In this document: in pieces, positions 1-6,798 of the stretch | Position numbering within the stretch: the first letter of the stretch is position 1 | Layout: each line of letters begins with the position of its first letter | NCBI GenBank assembly: GCA_031273835.1 | Contig: JAISRD010000097.1 | Coordinates: 1-16,971, forward strand | Direction: 5' to 3' | DNA: 16,971 nucleotides | Origin: Treponema sp. | Lineage (GTDB): Bacteria > Spirochaetota > Spirochaetia > Treponematales > Breznakiellaceae | Program-made: the position numbers and the translations under genes | Notes under the pieces: model-generated | Database searches by the model: none | The model's input: only the letters and a program-made list of their open reading frames with translations | What the model was told of the DNA's origin: nothing

Positions 1-1271
1 CGGGAAGCGCCGTAGGCGGAAACCAGTACCGCCAGGGCGGCGAAAAAAAGAACCGCCCCCCTGTGCATGGCTATGGACGTAAAGAAGGCGGAAATCCCCC
101 GGCCCGTATCTTTGTTCCCCCCGGTTTTCCTTTTTGACGGGCGGGCCCTCGCGGGCCCCCGCAGGAGGAGCAGGGCCGGTATCAGGGTGATGGCTACGGT
201 AAAGGAGCTAAACACCCCGAAGCTCGAAAAGAACCCGAATTCCCGAATCGGAAGGACCGTGGTAAAACAAAAGGACAGAAAGCCCACAAAGGTGGTAAGG
301 GCCGCGAGGAACACCGGCTTCGCGATGCGCCTTACCAGGGCGAGCACCATTTCCCGGTGTTCCTCCCCGCTTAAGTTTCCGTCCCCGTTTTCCTCAAGAT
401 AGTGGGTAAGCACATGGATGCCATAGGCGCTCCCCACGGCGACCAGTATGACCGGCAGCACCGTGGAAATAATCGAAAGCCTGACGTTAAAGAGCGGCAT
501 GGCCCCCATGGACCAGATCACCGCGACAAGCACCGTCAGCAGGGGCAGGACCACCCCGGAAAGACGGCGGAAGGAAAAAAACAACACCCCCAGGACCACC
601 AGTATCACCAGCGGTACCAGGAGGCGCAGGTCCGCGGCCACCGCTTCGTTCACCGCTGCGCTTATGACGGGGATCCCCGTAACGTACACCTCCGCCATGC
701 CGTCAAAGTGCTCCCGCGCCAGGTCCCGTACCTCGGTAAAACTCTTTACCGCCTCGGGCGACCCCGCGTCCTCCCCTGAAACGTCCAGGGGAACAAGGAT
801 CTGGGTGGAACTAAAATCGTCGGAAATGAGGGACCGTTTGTACATATCCCAGGAGAGGAGCTTTTCCCTGAGGAGGCCTATCTCGGCGGAGGTCCCGGCA
901 AAGTCGTCGGGGAGGAGTTTTTCCACGATGATGGCCTCGCCGTCGCCGGTGATATAATCGGCGTTGACTATGGAAGTAACCGGCTCAATGTTGTCGATGG
1001 CCTCGATCTTCTCCACATATTCCCCGATCCGCTTAAGAAAGGCGCTCTCGAAGACCGTGCCGTAGTTGCGCCGGAGCCCTACCAGGATAAACAGGGAACT
1101 GCCGAAGGTCTCGTCTATGGCGGAAAAAACCTGCCGGGCTTCGTCTTTTTCCGAAATAAAGCGGAAGTTGTTGTTGTCAAGTTCCGAACGGGGAAGCTGG
1201 ATGCCGAAAAAGACCGTTATCACGGCGATAATCAGGATGATAAGCCGGGGATGTTTATAAATTCTTTCCAT
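1..1271 (-). CDS. RND/MMPL-family exporter, N-terminal part (runs off left edge)
   Basis: About 423 residues are visible and the frame stays open to position 1. The product should be an inner-membrane, proton-driven RND-superfamily exporter of lipids or hydrophobic compounds. One membrane helix lies at residues 9-25. A periplasmic domain of only about 190 residues (26-212) follows, and then a helix cluster (roughly 215-292, 315-342, 350-372). The segment VAVGSAYGIHVLTHYLEE stands where the family usually has a VGIGVDY-type helix, and KPVFLAALTTFVGFLSF is the typical helix after it. The small porter domain resembles MMPL/HpnN-like and archaeal-type RND proteins more than AcrB. The ATG at 1271 was chosen because a promoter-like sequence ends five bases upstream and no Shine-Dalgarno is seen. 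The substrate cannot be read from the sequence. No membrane-fusion or outer-membrane partner is in the window, though one could lie to the left. Confidence 0.85.
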   Translation of the reverse strand, partial: MERIYKHPRLIILIIAVITVFFGIQLPRSELDNNNFRFISEKDEARQVFSAIDETFGSSLFILVGLRRNYGTVFESAFLKRIGEYVEKIEAIDNIEPVTSIVNADYITGDGEAIIVEKLLPDDFAGTSAEIGLLREKLLSWDMYKRSLISDDFSSTQILVPLDVSGEDAGSPEAVKSFTEVRDLAREHFDGMAEVYVTGIPVISAAVNEAVAADLRLLVPLVILVVLGVLFFSFRRLSGVVLPLLTVLVAVIWSMGAMPLFNVRLSIISTVLPVILVAVGSAYGIHVLTHYLEENGDGNLSGEEHREMVLALVRRIAKPVFLAALTTFVGFLSFCFTTVLPIREFGFFSSFGVFSSFTVAITLIPALLLLRGPARARPSKRKTGGNKDTGRGISAFFTSIAMHRGAVLFFAALAVLVSAYGAS

Positions 1272-1276
1272 AGCTT

Positions 1277-1305
1277 ATAGTATTATTCAAAACGGCCTTT
1301 GTGAA
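1277..1305 (-). promoter_or_regulatory. Promoter of the RND exporter, possibly leaderless
   Basis: On the minus strand a -35-like TTCACA (1300-1305) is separated by 17 bp from a -10-like TACTAT (1277-1282). The ATG begins only five bases after the -10 box, so transcription would start at or within a base or two of the start codon. No ribosome binding site is present. Confidence 0.5.
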
Positions 1306-1449
1306 AAGGGGCTTAAGCGGGGTTTTTACGGCAGACCTGCTCCCGGGAAAGCGTACCAGGCAAAAGCCGGGGGCCTGTGGGCGGCTTAACCGCGAAAGGT
1401 AAGAAAAACCAGTAAAAACACGAAAAAGCGGCATCCATATTGATCCAGG
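1306..1449. other. Intergenic stretch, no supported gene
   Basis: GC-rich sequence upstream of the RND promoter. A minus-strand open frame across it has no recognisable motif, a biased composition and no ribosome binding site, so I do not call a gene. I see no convincing RNA fold or terminator here. Confidence 0.4.
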
Positions 1450-1654
1450 ATGAAAGTTTACGCTTTCGCCTTGCCCCCCACAGACCCGGATGTACCCAAT
1501 TATCGCGGGGACCGATCATACGGTAGAAGGCGAACATTTAGGCCGCCCCTGTTTTTATGCTGAAAAGACAGATGAGAATTTTAAACGCCTTGACGATAAA
1601 ATCAAGAATATTGCTTATCATCTCATATCAAACCTTTTTAAAAAATCATACTGA
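1450..1654 (+). pseudogene. Short frameshifted gene remnant, unrecognised
   Basis: An ATG at 1450 opens a short frame (MKVYAFALPPTDPDVPNYRG). Skipping one base in the GGGG run near 1506 continues it as a protein-like sequence (TDHTVEGEHLGRPCFYAEKT and onward) that ends at the TGA at 1652-1654. The second part is also open on its own from an ATG at 1490 (54 residues). Its end is lysine-rich (LDDKIKNIAYHLISNLFKK), polar and helical, and lies in DNA much more AT-rich than the neighbouring genes. I do not recognise the family. Reading it as a frameshifted remnant is an inference from how well the two frames join; it could also be a chance frame. Confidence 0.3.
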
Positions 1655-1721
1655 TTGATTATATTCTTGGAAAATTTTCTGATATATGTCTTGACATAAG
1701 CGGCGTTCTCCCTTCCCTGAT

Positions 1722-2129
1722 TTAAGCATTCCAATATCTGTTTTCCAAATATTGTAATAATGAGGAAACATCCGCTTCCTTTTCCAAAGGCTGTAATAGT
1801 TCTTTTGGATCTCTTACCTTATACCTGTCCGGCGCTTTTAGTATTTTACCCCATGTGTCATACACACTTACGCCAACTACGCTTGCAGGCAATTTTGGTG
1901 AAGTTACTACTAACCGCAGCAATTCATTTTCTTTTGGAATAATATGCAAATGAATATATTCATCGCAATTATATTCACCTGCTTCTACCATTTTCCAACT
2001 CAAAGGCGTCTGACGCATTAATTGAAAAAATGGCTCGTAGTATAATGCATCAAAATTATTCCCGCTGATTAGTTCTGATTTTAGCGGACAGTCTTTGTCT
2101 TCCAGTAAAGGTTTATATATTTTATTTTC
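1722..2129 (-). pseudogene. C-terminal gene fragment, possibly a nuclease-like protein
   Basis: The frame is open from just after a TAA (2130-2132) to the TAA at 1722-1724, giving about 135 residues. The first ATG is at 2018, but protein-like sequence continues upstream of it (DALYYEPFFQLMRQTPLSWK spans the ATG), so the true N-terminus has been lost. There is no Shine-Dalgarno before 2018. The stretch EYIHLHIIPKENELLRL followed by a Trp- and Lys-containing tail vaguely recalls the C-terminus of PGN_0703-type putative restriction nucleases, but this is a weak resemblance from memory. Its AT-rich composition contrasts with the GC-rich genes on both sides, which suggests acquired DNA. It is most likely a truncated remnant; a 98-residue functional protein starting at 2018 cannot be excluded. 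Confidence 0.45.
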
Positions 2130-2134
2130 TTATA

Positions 2135-2152
2135 CGCCGCAAGGATGCGGCG
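2135..2152. repeat. Perfect 7-bp inverted repeat (hairpin)
   Basis: CGCCGCA, the loop AGGA, then TGCGGCG. It sits three bases beyond the stop codon that bounds the truncated gene fragment. It has no T-tract on either side, so it is not a classical terminator. It may be a dispersed palindromic element or mark a rearrangement junction. Confidence 0.45.
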
Positions 2153-2355
2153 CATTGTCTTGAAAAATTATTTCGCATAGTTCCTTCTGAACCACGGGGG
2201 CTTCCGTATGGCCCGAAAATAAGCGCCTGTGGGCCAAAAGCGGCCCCCGGAGGCCCCTTTGCACCCCTGAACGGGGCGTTTATGCCTGGAAATGAGAAAA
2301 CCGGGAATTCAGTTATTGGGGGCCCGGCGCGCCGTCTTTCATTCCGGGGGAAGCG
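2153..2355. other. Intergenic stretch downstream of the ABC permeases
   Basis: I find no supported gene. It is GC-rich with several short self-complementary runs, for example GGGCC (2231-2235) against GGCCC (2242-2246), and CCCC against GGGG around 2265-2278. These could form transcript-end structures for the permease operon, but no T-tract accompanies them. Confidence 0.35.
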
Positions 2356-3123
2356 TCAGCCCCGTATCATCCCCGCGGCCCGGAAAAAATACTTGCGGAG
2401 GAACAAAAAAATAATCAGCCCCGGCGCAAGGCCGATTACCAGGACGGCCGCTCCGGCCTCTCCGGCGCCCAGGGCGGCAAGCCCCGAGTTGAGCGAGGCG
2501 GAGGGGCTCCGCGGAGAGCTGAGGACGCTTATCAGGAGGTATTCGTTCCAGGTAAGGGTAAAGACCAGGGCGGCAATGAGGGCCCCTCCGGGAAGCGCCA
2601 TGGGGAGTATGATGCCGCGGAAGATACGGAAATAGCCCGCCCCGTCAAGCAGGGCGGATTCGATAATTCCGTCGGGAATGGATCTGACAAATTCCGTCCC
2701 CAGGCATACCCCCAGGGGTATCCCCAGTCCCAGATAGGGGATAAGCACGCCGAGTCTGGAATCGTACAATCCAGCGGACAGGACCCCCTGGCGAAGCGGA
2801 ACAAGCAGGGGCTGGAGGACAAGGAAAATCCCGAAACTAAAGAAAATCCAAAGCCCGGCGGCCCCCCTTATCTTAAACTTGGAGAGCGCAAAACCCGCCA
2901 TAAGGCCCAGCAGGGCCGAGACAAGGGCCGAAATACCGCTGTAGCAAAGGCTGTTAAGGAGGAGGCCCCCCGCGTTAAGGGCCCGCCATGTTTCCATAAG
3001 CGGAGGGCCGGAACGGAAGAAACCCAGGGCCAGGACAAAAAAGGGATACGCCACGGCAAAGGTAAAAAGAAAGACCACCAGGACGGCGCCTGCCGAGAGC
3101 AGGGGATTTTTCCGGGGGATCAT
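2356..3123 (-). CDS. ABC sugar transporter permease, MalG type (CUT1)
   Basis: The product is 255 residues, an inner-membrane subunit of a carbohydrate-uptake (CUT1) ABC importer. Six hydrophobic segments are visible. The cytoplasmic EAA loop, which docks the ATPase, is clear as ESALLDGAGYFRIFRGIILP (residues about 155-174), followed by FTLTWNEYLLISVLSSP, the usual MalG/MsmG signature. The ATG overlaps the stop of the partner permease by four bases (ATGA), so the two are translationally coupled. It is somewhat shorter than usual MalG proteins (about 275-280). No binding protein or ATPase gene is within reach in the window; spirochaetes often use a shared MsmX-type ATPase, so that could be encoded elsewhere. 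The substrate is unknown. Its position downstream of the sulfur-metabolism operon does not by itself show a sulfur substrate. Confidence 0.88.
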   Translation of the reverse strand: MIPRKNPLLSAGAVLVVFLFTFAVAYPFFVLALGFFRSGPPLMETWRALNAGGLLLNSLCYSGISALVSALLGLMAGFALSKFKIRGAAGLWIFFSFGIFLVLQPLLVPLRQGVLSAGLYDSRLGVLIPYLGLGIPLGVCLGTEFVRSIPDGIIESALLDGAGYFRIFRGIILPMALPGGALIAALVFTLTWNEYLLISVLSSPRSPSASLNSGLAALGAGEAGAAVLVIGLAPGLIIFLFLRKYFFRAAGMIRG

Positions 3124-3929
3124 GATCGATAGCCCCTCGGGCGTCTTGCCGCCCGGTTCAGCAGGATCATCAGAATGATGCTTGCCAGGGCCAGCAGCGA
3201 AGCAAGGGGGGCCGCTAAAAAGCGTTCCGGCCCCTTCCCGAAGGCGGCGGAATACAGATAGTCCGAAAACAGCCCAGCGCCGCCTGAAAAGGCGCGGCCT
3301 GAGTCAAAGGATCTAAGGGAAAAGACCAGGGCCAGGAGGGAGCAGATCAGGATCACCCTTTTTTGGGCCGGAAGCAGTATGCTGAAAAGGATAGTCCCCT
3401 CCCCCGCCCCGTCTATCCTTGCCGCTTCCAGCACGGATTCGTCTATGCGCCGCAGGTTCACCAGAAATACCGCGGTAAAAAACCCCGTATGGGCCCAGCT
3501 TGTTATCACCAGTACCGGGAGCAGGGGATGGGAGAACATGACGCCGGGCAGCGCGAAACGGCCCAGGAGCCCCGTCAGGACCGGTGAAAGAACCGCCGGA
3601 AAGAAGAAGAGGCCGCAGAAGAAGGGGGCGCTGCGCTCAAAACGGCGGGAAAGCAGGTAAGCGGTAAAAAAACCCAGGGGTATCTGAACAAAAACCGAGA
3701 CCGCCGCAAGAACGGCGTTGTTTTTCAAGGCGCCCCAAAAAGCGGGGGAAGCGAAGAGGGCCCTGTAATGGGCAAGGCCCGCGAAAACAGCCCTCCCCCC
3801 CGTAACGGAGGGTCCGGAAAAAGACGCCCCCAGCGAGACAAGCAGGGGCAGGATCATAACAAAAAGATAGATGAGCAGGGCGGGAAATATTAACAGGACG
3901 AACGAAAATCTTTTTTTTGCCGGGGACAT
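3120..3929 (-). CDS. ABC sugar transporter permease, MalF type (CUT1)
   Basis: The product is 269 residues and is the partner of the downstream MalG-type permease. It has a Lys-rich N-terminus, then a first helix (LLIFPALLIYLFVMILPLLV), the characteristic MalF/MsmF start. The EAA loop appears as EAARIDGAGEGTILFSILLP. The region around FFPAVLSPVLTGLLGRF is shorter than in typical CUT1 MalF proteins (about 290 residues), consistent with trimmed loops rather than a frameshift. The gene begins 75 bp after the nitrogenase-like beta subunit. A promoter-like sequence lies in that gap, so it may be transcribed separately or as a tail of the upstream operon. The Shine-Dalgarno before the ATG is weak. 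There is no substrate-binding protein gene, which normally precedes the permeases. Confidence 0.87.
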   Translation of the reverse strand: MSPAKKRFSFVLLIFPALLIYLFVMILPLLVSLGASFSGPSVTGGRAVFAGLAHYRALFASPAFWGALKNNAVLAAVSVFVQIPLGFFTAYLLSRRFERSAPFFCGLFFFPAVLSPVLTGLLGRFALPGVMFSHPLLPVLVITSWAHTGFFTAVFLVNLRRIDESVLEAARIDGAGEGTILFSILLPAQKRVILICSLLALVFSLRSFDSGRAFSGGAGLFSDYLYSAAFGKGPERFLAAPLASLLALASIILMILLNRAARRPRGYRS

Positions 3930-3947
3930 CTTTGTTTTCCGTTTGGT

Positions 3948-3980
3948 AGTATGGGGTGAATCCTCTTGAATTTCAAGGGG
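3948..3980 (-). promoter_or_regulatory. Candidate promoter of the permease pair with a palindrome at -35
   Basis: On the minus strand TTGAAA (3971-3976) is followed after 17 bp by CATACT (3948-3953). The -35 box lies inside a near-perfect palindrome at 3962-3980 (CCTCTTGAA, T, TTCAAGGGG; one mismatch), a plausible repressor site. The predicted transcript would start about 12 bases before the ATG. Confidence 0.4.
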
Positions 3981-4004
3981 CGCAAACCAGGGGAATGGCG
4001 ATCC

Positions 4005-5336
4005 TTAGCGGTAGGTCCCCAGGGCCTGGTTGTAAATATCCTCGATAAGCCGGAGCCCGCCCCGGTAGCCCGCATAGCCGGTGGTCATCACCAGGCGGTA
4101 GGCCGAGGGAAGGGCCGCGGAGAGGAAGTCGTAATTTTTCAGCCGGGCCAGGTCCTTGTCCCAGCCGCTGCCGATGATGAGGCCCCGGCCTTCATGTTCG
4201 GTGTTCTTTATCCTTTCCTGGGCCAGTCCCGCGTCGGGTTCAAAGTAAAGGGGGATGGTTCTCTTGGGGGAAATACCCGCCGCTACGGCCCGGATACCCT
4301 GCTGATACGAGTCGGGGGTTTTGTCGGTGATAAACAGTTCCCTGGGAACGATGCCCGTCTCGTGGAGCAGGAATTTTGCCATGCCCAACACATAACCCGC
4401 GTCGTGGAGGATGTGGACAAAGGAGGGAAGGCCGTAGCGAAATTCCAGGAGGAAGGCGGCAAGGTTATCGATCTCCTCATAAAAAGCATCCTCTTCCCCG
4501 GTGATAAAGGCCTCCGCCGCCGGAAGGGAAAGGCCCGCCCCCCGTTCACCGGCATAGGTGGCAAGTTCCCGCAGGAAACGGCTGGTCTCATTGCCCCCTA
4601 TGGGAAGGTAGGGAAACTGATAAAAGGGCTGTCCGTATTTTTCTTCCAGATGTTCTACGATGGGCAGACCGAACCAGGGTGAAACCAGGACGTTAAAATT
4701 CGCCCGGGGCAGGGCCTTCCATTCCTCCACCCCTGCCGCCTGGGGGCCGAAAAAGATATGGACCCTGAGCCCTATGCCCTCAAGGAGCCGTTTAAGTTCC
4801 TCCAGATTACCCTTCCAGAAGGGGTCCTGATAGGGGATGGACGCAAAGAGGTTTACCAGCCCGGGGTCCTTCGGCGCCTCCCCGGCAAAGCGATCCGTGT
4901 ACTGATCGATGATCGCCTTTACCACCAGGCTGTGGGCTTCGTAGTTGGTACATTTGAAGCCCGGCGTATCGGCAAATACGATGGGCCTTCCTTCCCTCAA
5001 AAAACCGCCGGCCACCTGCCTGACATCGTCCCCCACAATGGCGGAAGTACAGCCCGTCAGAACCACCTGCAGATCGCTTTTCAGAACCTTGTAGGACCGG
5101 CGTATGATCCCCTCCAGTTTTTTCTCACCGCCGAAGACCACGTCGGTTTCGGTAAAGTTCGTACAGGGGGCGGTACTCCCCCCGGAATAGCCCGTGGACC
5201 GTTCAAAAAAACCGGCCACCATGGTTCCGCAGCCCGGCCCGGAATGGAGTATCGGGAGGGCCCTTTTGATGGCCACCACGGTCTGCATGGCCCCGATGGC
5301 GCACATAAAACGCTGTTGTTCAATTATCCCCGGCAT
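4005..5336 (-). CDS. Nitrogenase-like beta subunit, MarK-like (candidate methylthio-alkane reductase)
   Basis: The product is 443 residues, of the nitrogenase component 1 superfamily, NifK-like side. The three beta-side P-cluster cysteines are in place: C12 (MCAIGA, like NifK CxPLGA), C36 (HSGPGCGTM) and C96 (TGCTSAIVGDD). VVFGGEKKLEGI is the NifK-type VFGG segment. The long N-terminal extension of true NifK (about 520 residues) is absent. It overlaps the alpha-subunit gene by 17 bp, with an AGGAGA ribosome binding site inside that gene, so expression is coupled and an alpha2beta2 complex is expected. The metY gene in the same operon points to methylthio-alkane reductase, which cleaves small organic sulfides to methanethiol for methionine synthesis. 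That function is inferred from context. Alternatives are another uncharacterised group IV nitrogenase-like enzyme or a NifN-like scaffold. True N2 fixation is unlikely because the flanking genes are not nif. Confidence 0.75.
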   Translation of the reverse strand: MPGIIEQQRFMCAIGAMQTVVAIKRALPILHSGPGCGTMVAGFFERSTGYSGGSTAPCTNFTETDVVFGGEKKLEGIIRRSYKVLKSDLQVVLTGCTSAIVGDDVRQVAGGFLREGRPIVFADTPGFKCTNYEAHSLVVKAIIDQYTDRFAGEAPKDPGLVNLFASIPYQDPFWKGNLEELKRLLEGIGLRVHIFFGPQAAGVEEWKALPRANFNVLVSPWFGLPIVEHLEEKYGQPFYQFPYLPIGGNETSRFLRELATYAGERGAGLSLPAAEAFITGEEDAFYEEIDNLAAFLLEFRYGLPSFVHILHDAGYVLGMAKFLLHETGIVPRELFITDKTPDSYQQGIRAVAAGISPKRTIPLYFEPDAGLAQERIKNTEHEGRGLIIGSGWDKDLARLKNYDFLSAALPSAYRLVMTTGYAGYRGGLRLIEDIYNQALGTYR

Positions 5337-6798
5337 CCTCTTCTCCTAAAAAGACGTAGGGGTCCTGGGCAAGCCACCACCGGGTATAGGGGTTGACCGC
5401 GTGTTTTTCAAAGTTTTTAACAAATTCGTCGTTTTCCAGGGTTTCCAGTATACGCTTACCGTACTGGACCAAGCCCTGATAGCCCATGCCGAAATGTTCA
5501 TCCCCGATAAGGAGGGAGGGTATGCCAAATTTCGCCCCCCAGAGGGTCATGCCGCCGTGGCGGGCAAGGAGTATGTCGGGCCGTATACGGTGCAGTACAT
5601 TGACCAGTTCGAATTCCTGCTTGTTGCACACCGTATAGCGGGGTATATCGCCGTAATCCCGTACCACATTCTGCAGGGTGTCCGACGCCTCGTCGCCGTT
5701 GTCGTAGAGGGGATCATGATGAAAGATGGCCGCCCCCCGGGGTTCCATTCCCAGTTCCTTAAGCAGGGCCAGGAGGGAATGGCCGTGGGAGGCCCCGGCC
5801 GTTACATAGGCCGTCTTGCCGGCAAGTTTTTCCCGCAGGGCCTCTATCTCGGGCAGCCAGCGTTCCCGTTCCTCCCGTAAAAAGATCTCCACCGCCTCCG
5901 TCCGGTCCGTCATCCGCCCCAGTTCCCGGAACCACCGCTCCGTCTGGGCGATACCGTAGGGCGGGGAGGCCCTGATCTCCGGCACGCCGAATTCCTGTTC
6001 CAGCGCCGCCCCCAGGTAAGAACCCAGGGTAGCGCAGACCTGCATGGTCGCCGCCGCCTCGGAGGAGGAGGCGATCCGGGCCACCGTGGCGAAGGGGGTA
6101 AGGTAGTTTGCCCGCAGTCCCAGCCGCTTAAACCATTCGCCGATAAAATCGGCCCCCCAGAAGTTGATGACATTGATGAGGTCGTCCTGCTTTTTTTCCG
6201 CCTTTTTGATAAGCTTCCGGGCTATCCCGTGGTACCCCGCGTCAAAACCGGAGGTCCATATCTTTGAACGGAAACCCTCGCAGAAGACGGCGGCCACGGG
6301 AACGCCGATCTCCTCCTCCGCTTCGTCGGCGATTCCCTTTACATCGTCGCCTATGATCCCCGAGGCGCAGGTGGTGATAATAAAAATCGCCGCGGGCTTG
6401 ACCCGCCGGTACACTTCCCGGATCGCAGCGGCCAGCTTTTCACCGCTGCCGTAGACCGTGTCCTTTTCTTCCATGTCGGTGCTGAATATACGCCGCTGGG
6501 TCGGCTCAAAGACCCCCCGGTGTACCCCGTTTACCTGGTAGGTAAAGGCGAATTCGTGGAGGCATCCCGCGCAGCCCACAGGACCGTGGCTGATAACCGC
6601 GGCGTCCTGGATAAGGATCACCGTACAGGCCGCGTTGGAGGTGGAACAGCCCAGGCATTGGCTGAAGGAACGATCCTTTTCTTTAAGACAGCCCCTTCTG
6701 GCGCAGCCCACCAGATCCCCGGCGGCCCCCGCGTAGCCCGTGATGGAACCAAGCCGGGTTTCCCGAACCGGTACGGTGGCGGATTTTAAGTTAACCAT
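5320..6798 (-). CDS. Nitrogenase-like alpha subunit, MarD-like (candidate methylthio-alkane reductase)
   Basis: The product is 492 residues, of the NifD-like side of the nitrogenase component 1 superfamily. The N-terminus is cysteine-rich (C32, C37, C48, C51, C58). The alpha-side P-cluster cysteines correspond to C51 (SQCLGCSTSNA), C76 (SHGPVGCAGC) and C144 (TTCASGIIGDD), with NifD-like spacing. C255 in MQVCATLGSYLGAALEQEFG aligns with the NifD cysteine that holds the iron end of FeMo-cofactor, so a large iron-sulfur cofactor is likely. Near the NifD homocitrate/His region there is GDEHFGMGYQG, where H435 is shifted about three residues from the NifD histidine in my hand alignment. The ATG overlaps the metY stop by one base (TGATG). 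Chlorophyllide-reductase-type and CfbD proteins are less likely because both alpha and beta P-cluster sets and C255 are present. An electron-donating Fe protein must be supplied from elsewhere. Confidence 0.77.
   Translation of the reverse strand: MVNLKSATVPVRETRLGSITGYAGAAGDLVGCARRGCLKEKDRSFSQCLGCSTSNAACTVILIQDAAVISHGPVGCAGCLHEFAFTYQVNGVHRGVFEPTQRRIFSTDMEEKDTVYGSGEKLAAAIREVYRRVKPAAIFIITTCASGIIGDDVKGIADEAEEEIGVPVAAVFCEGFRSKIWTSGFDAGYHGIARKLIKKAEKKQDDLINVINFWGADFIGEWFKRLGLRANYLTPFATVARIASSSEAAATMQVCATLGSYLGAALEQEFGVPEIRASPPYGIAQTERWFRELGRMTDRTEAVEIFLREERERWLPEIEALREKLAGKTAYVTAGASHGHSLLALLKELGMEPRGAAIFHHDPLYDNGDEASDTLQNVVRDYGDIPRYTVCNKQEFELVNVLHRIRPDILLARHGGMTLWGAKFGIPSLLIGDEHFGMGYQGLVQYGKRILETLENDEFVKNFEKHAVNPYTRWWLAQDPYVFLGEEDAGDN

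Noticed and set aside
1313..1537. A 74-codon minus-strand open frame upstream of the RND gene
   Set aside because: No motif, no ribosome binding site, composition unlike a protein.
3966..5880. Several plus-strand open frames of 159-238 codons opposite the nitrogenase-like genes
   Set aside because: They are shadows caused by GC-rich codon use; the minus-strand products carry clear cluster-binding motifs.
5320..6798. True nitrogenase (nifDK), chlorophyllide reductase or CfbD
   Set aside because: No nif or bch neighbours, shortened beta subunit, altered cofactor-histidine region, and a metY partner. Both subunits carry full P-cluster cysteines, which CfbD-type proteins lack.
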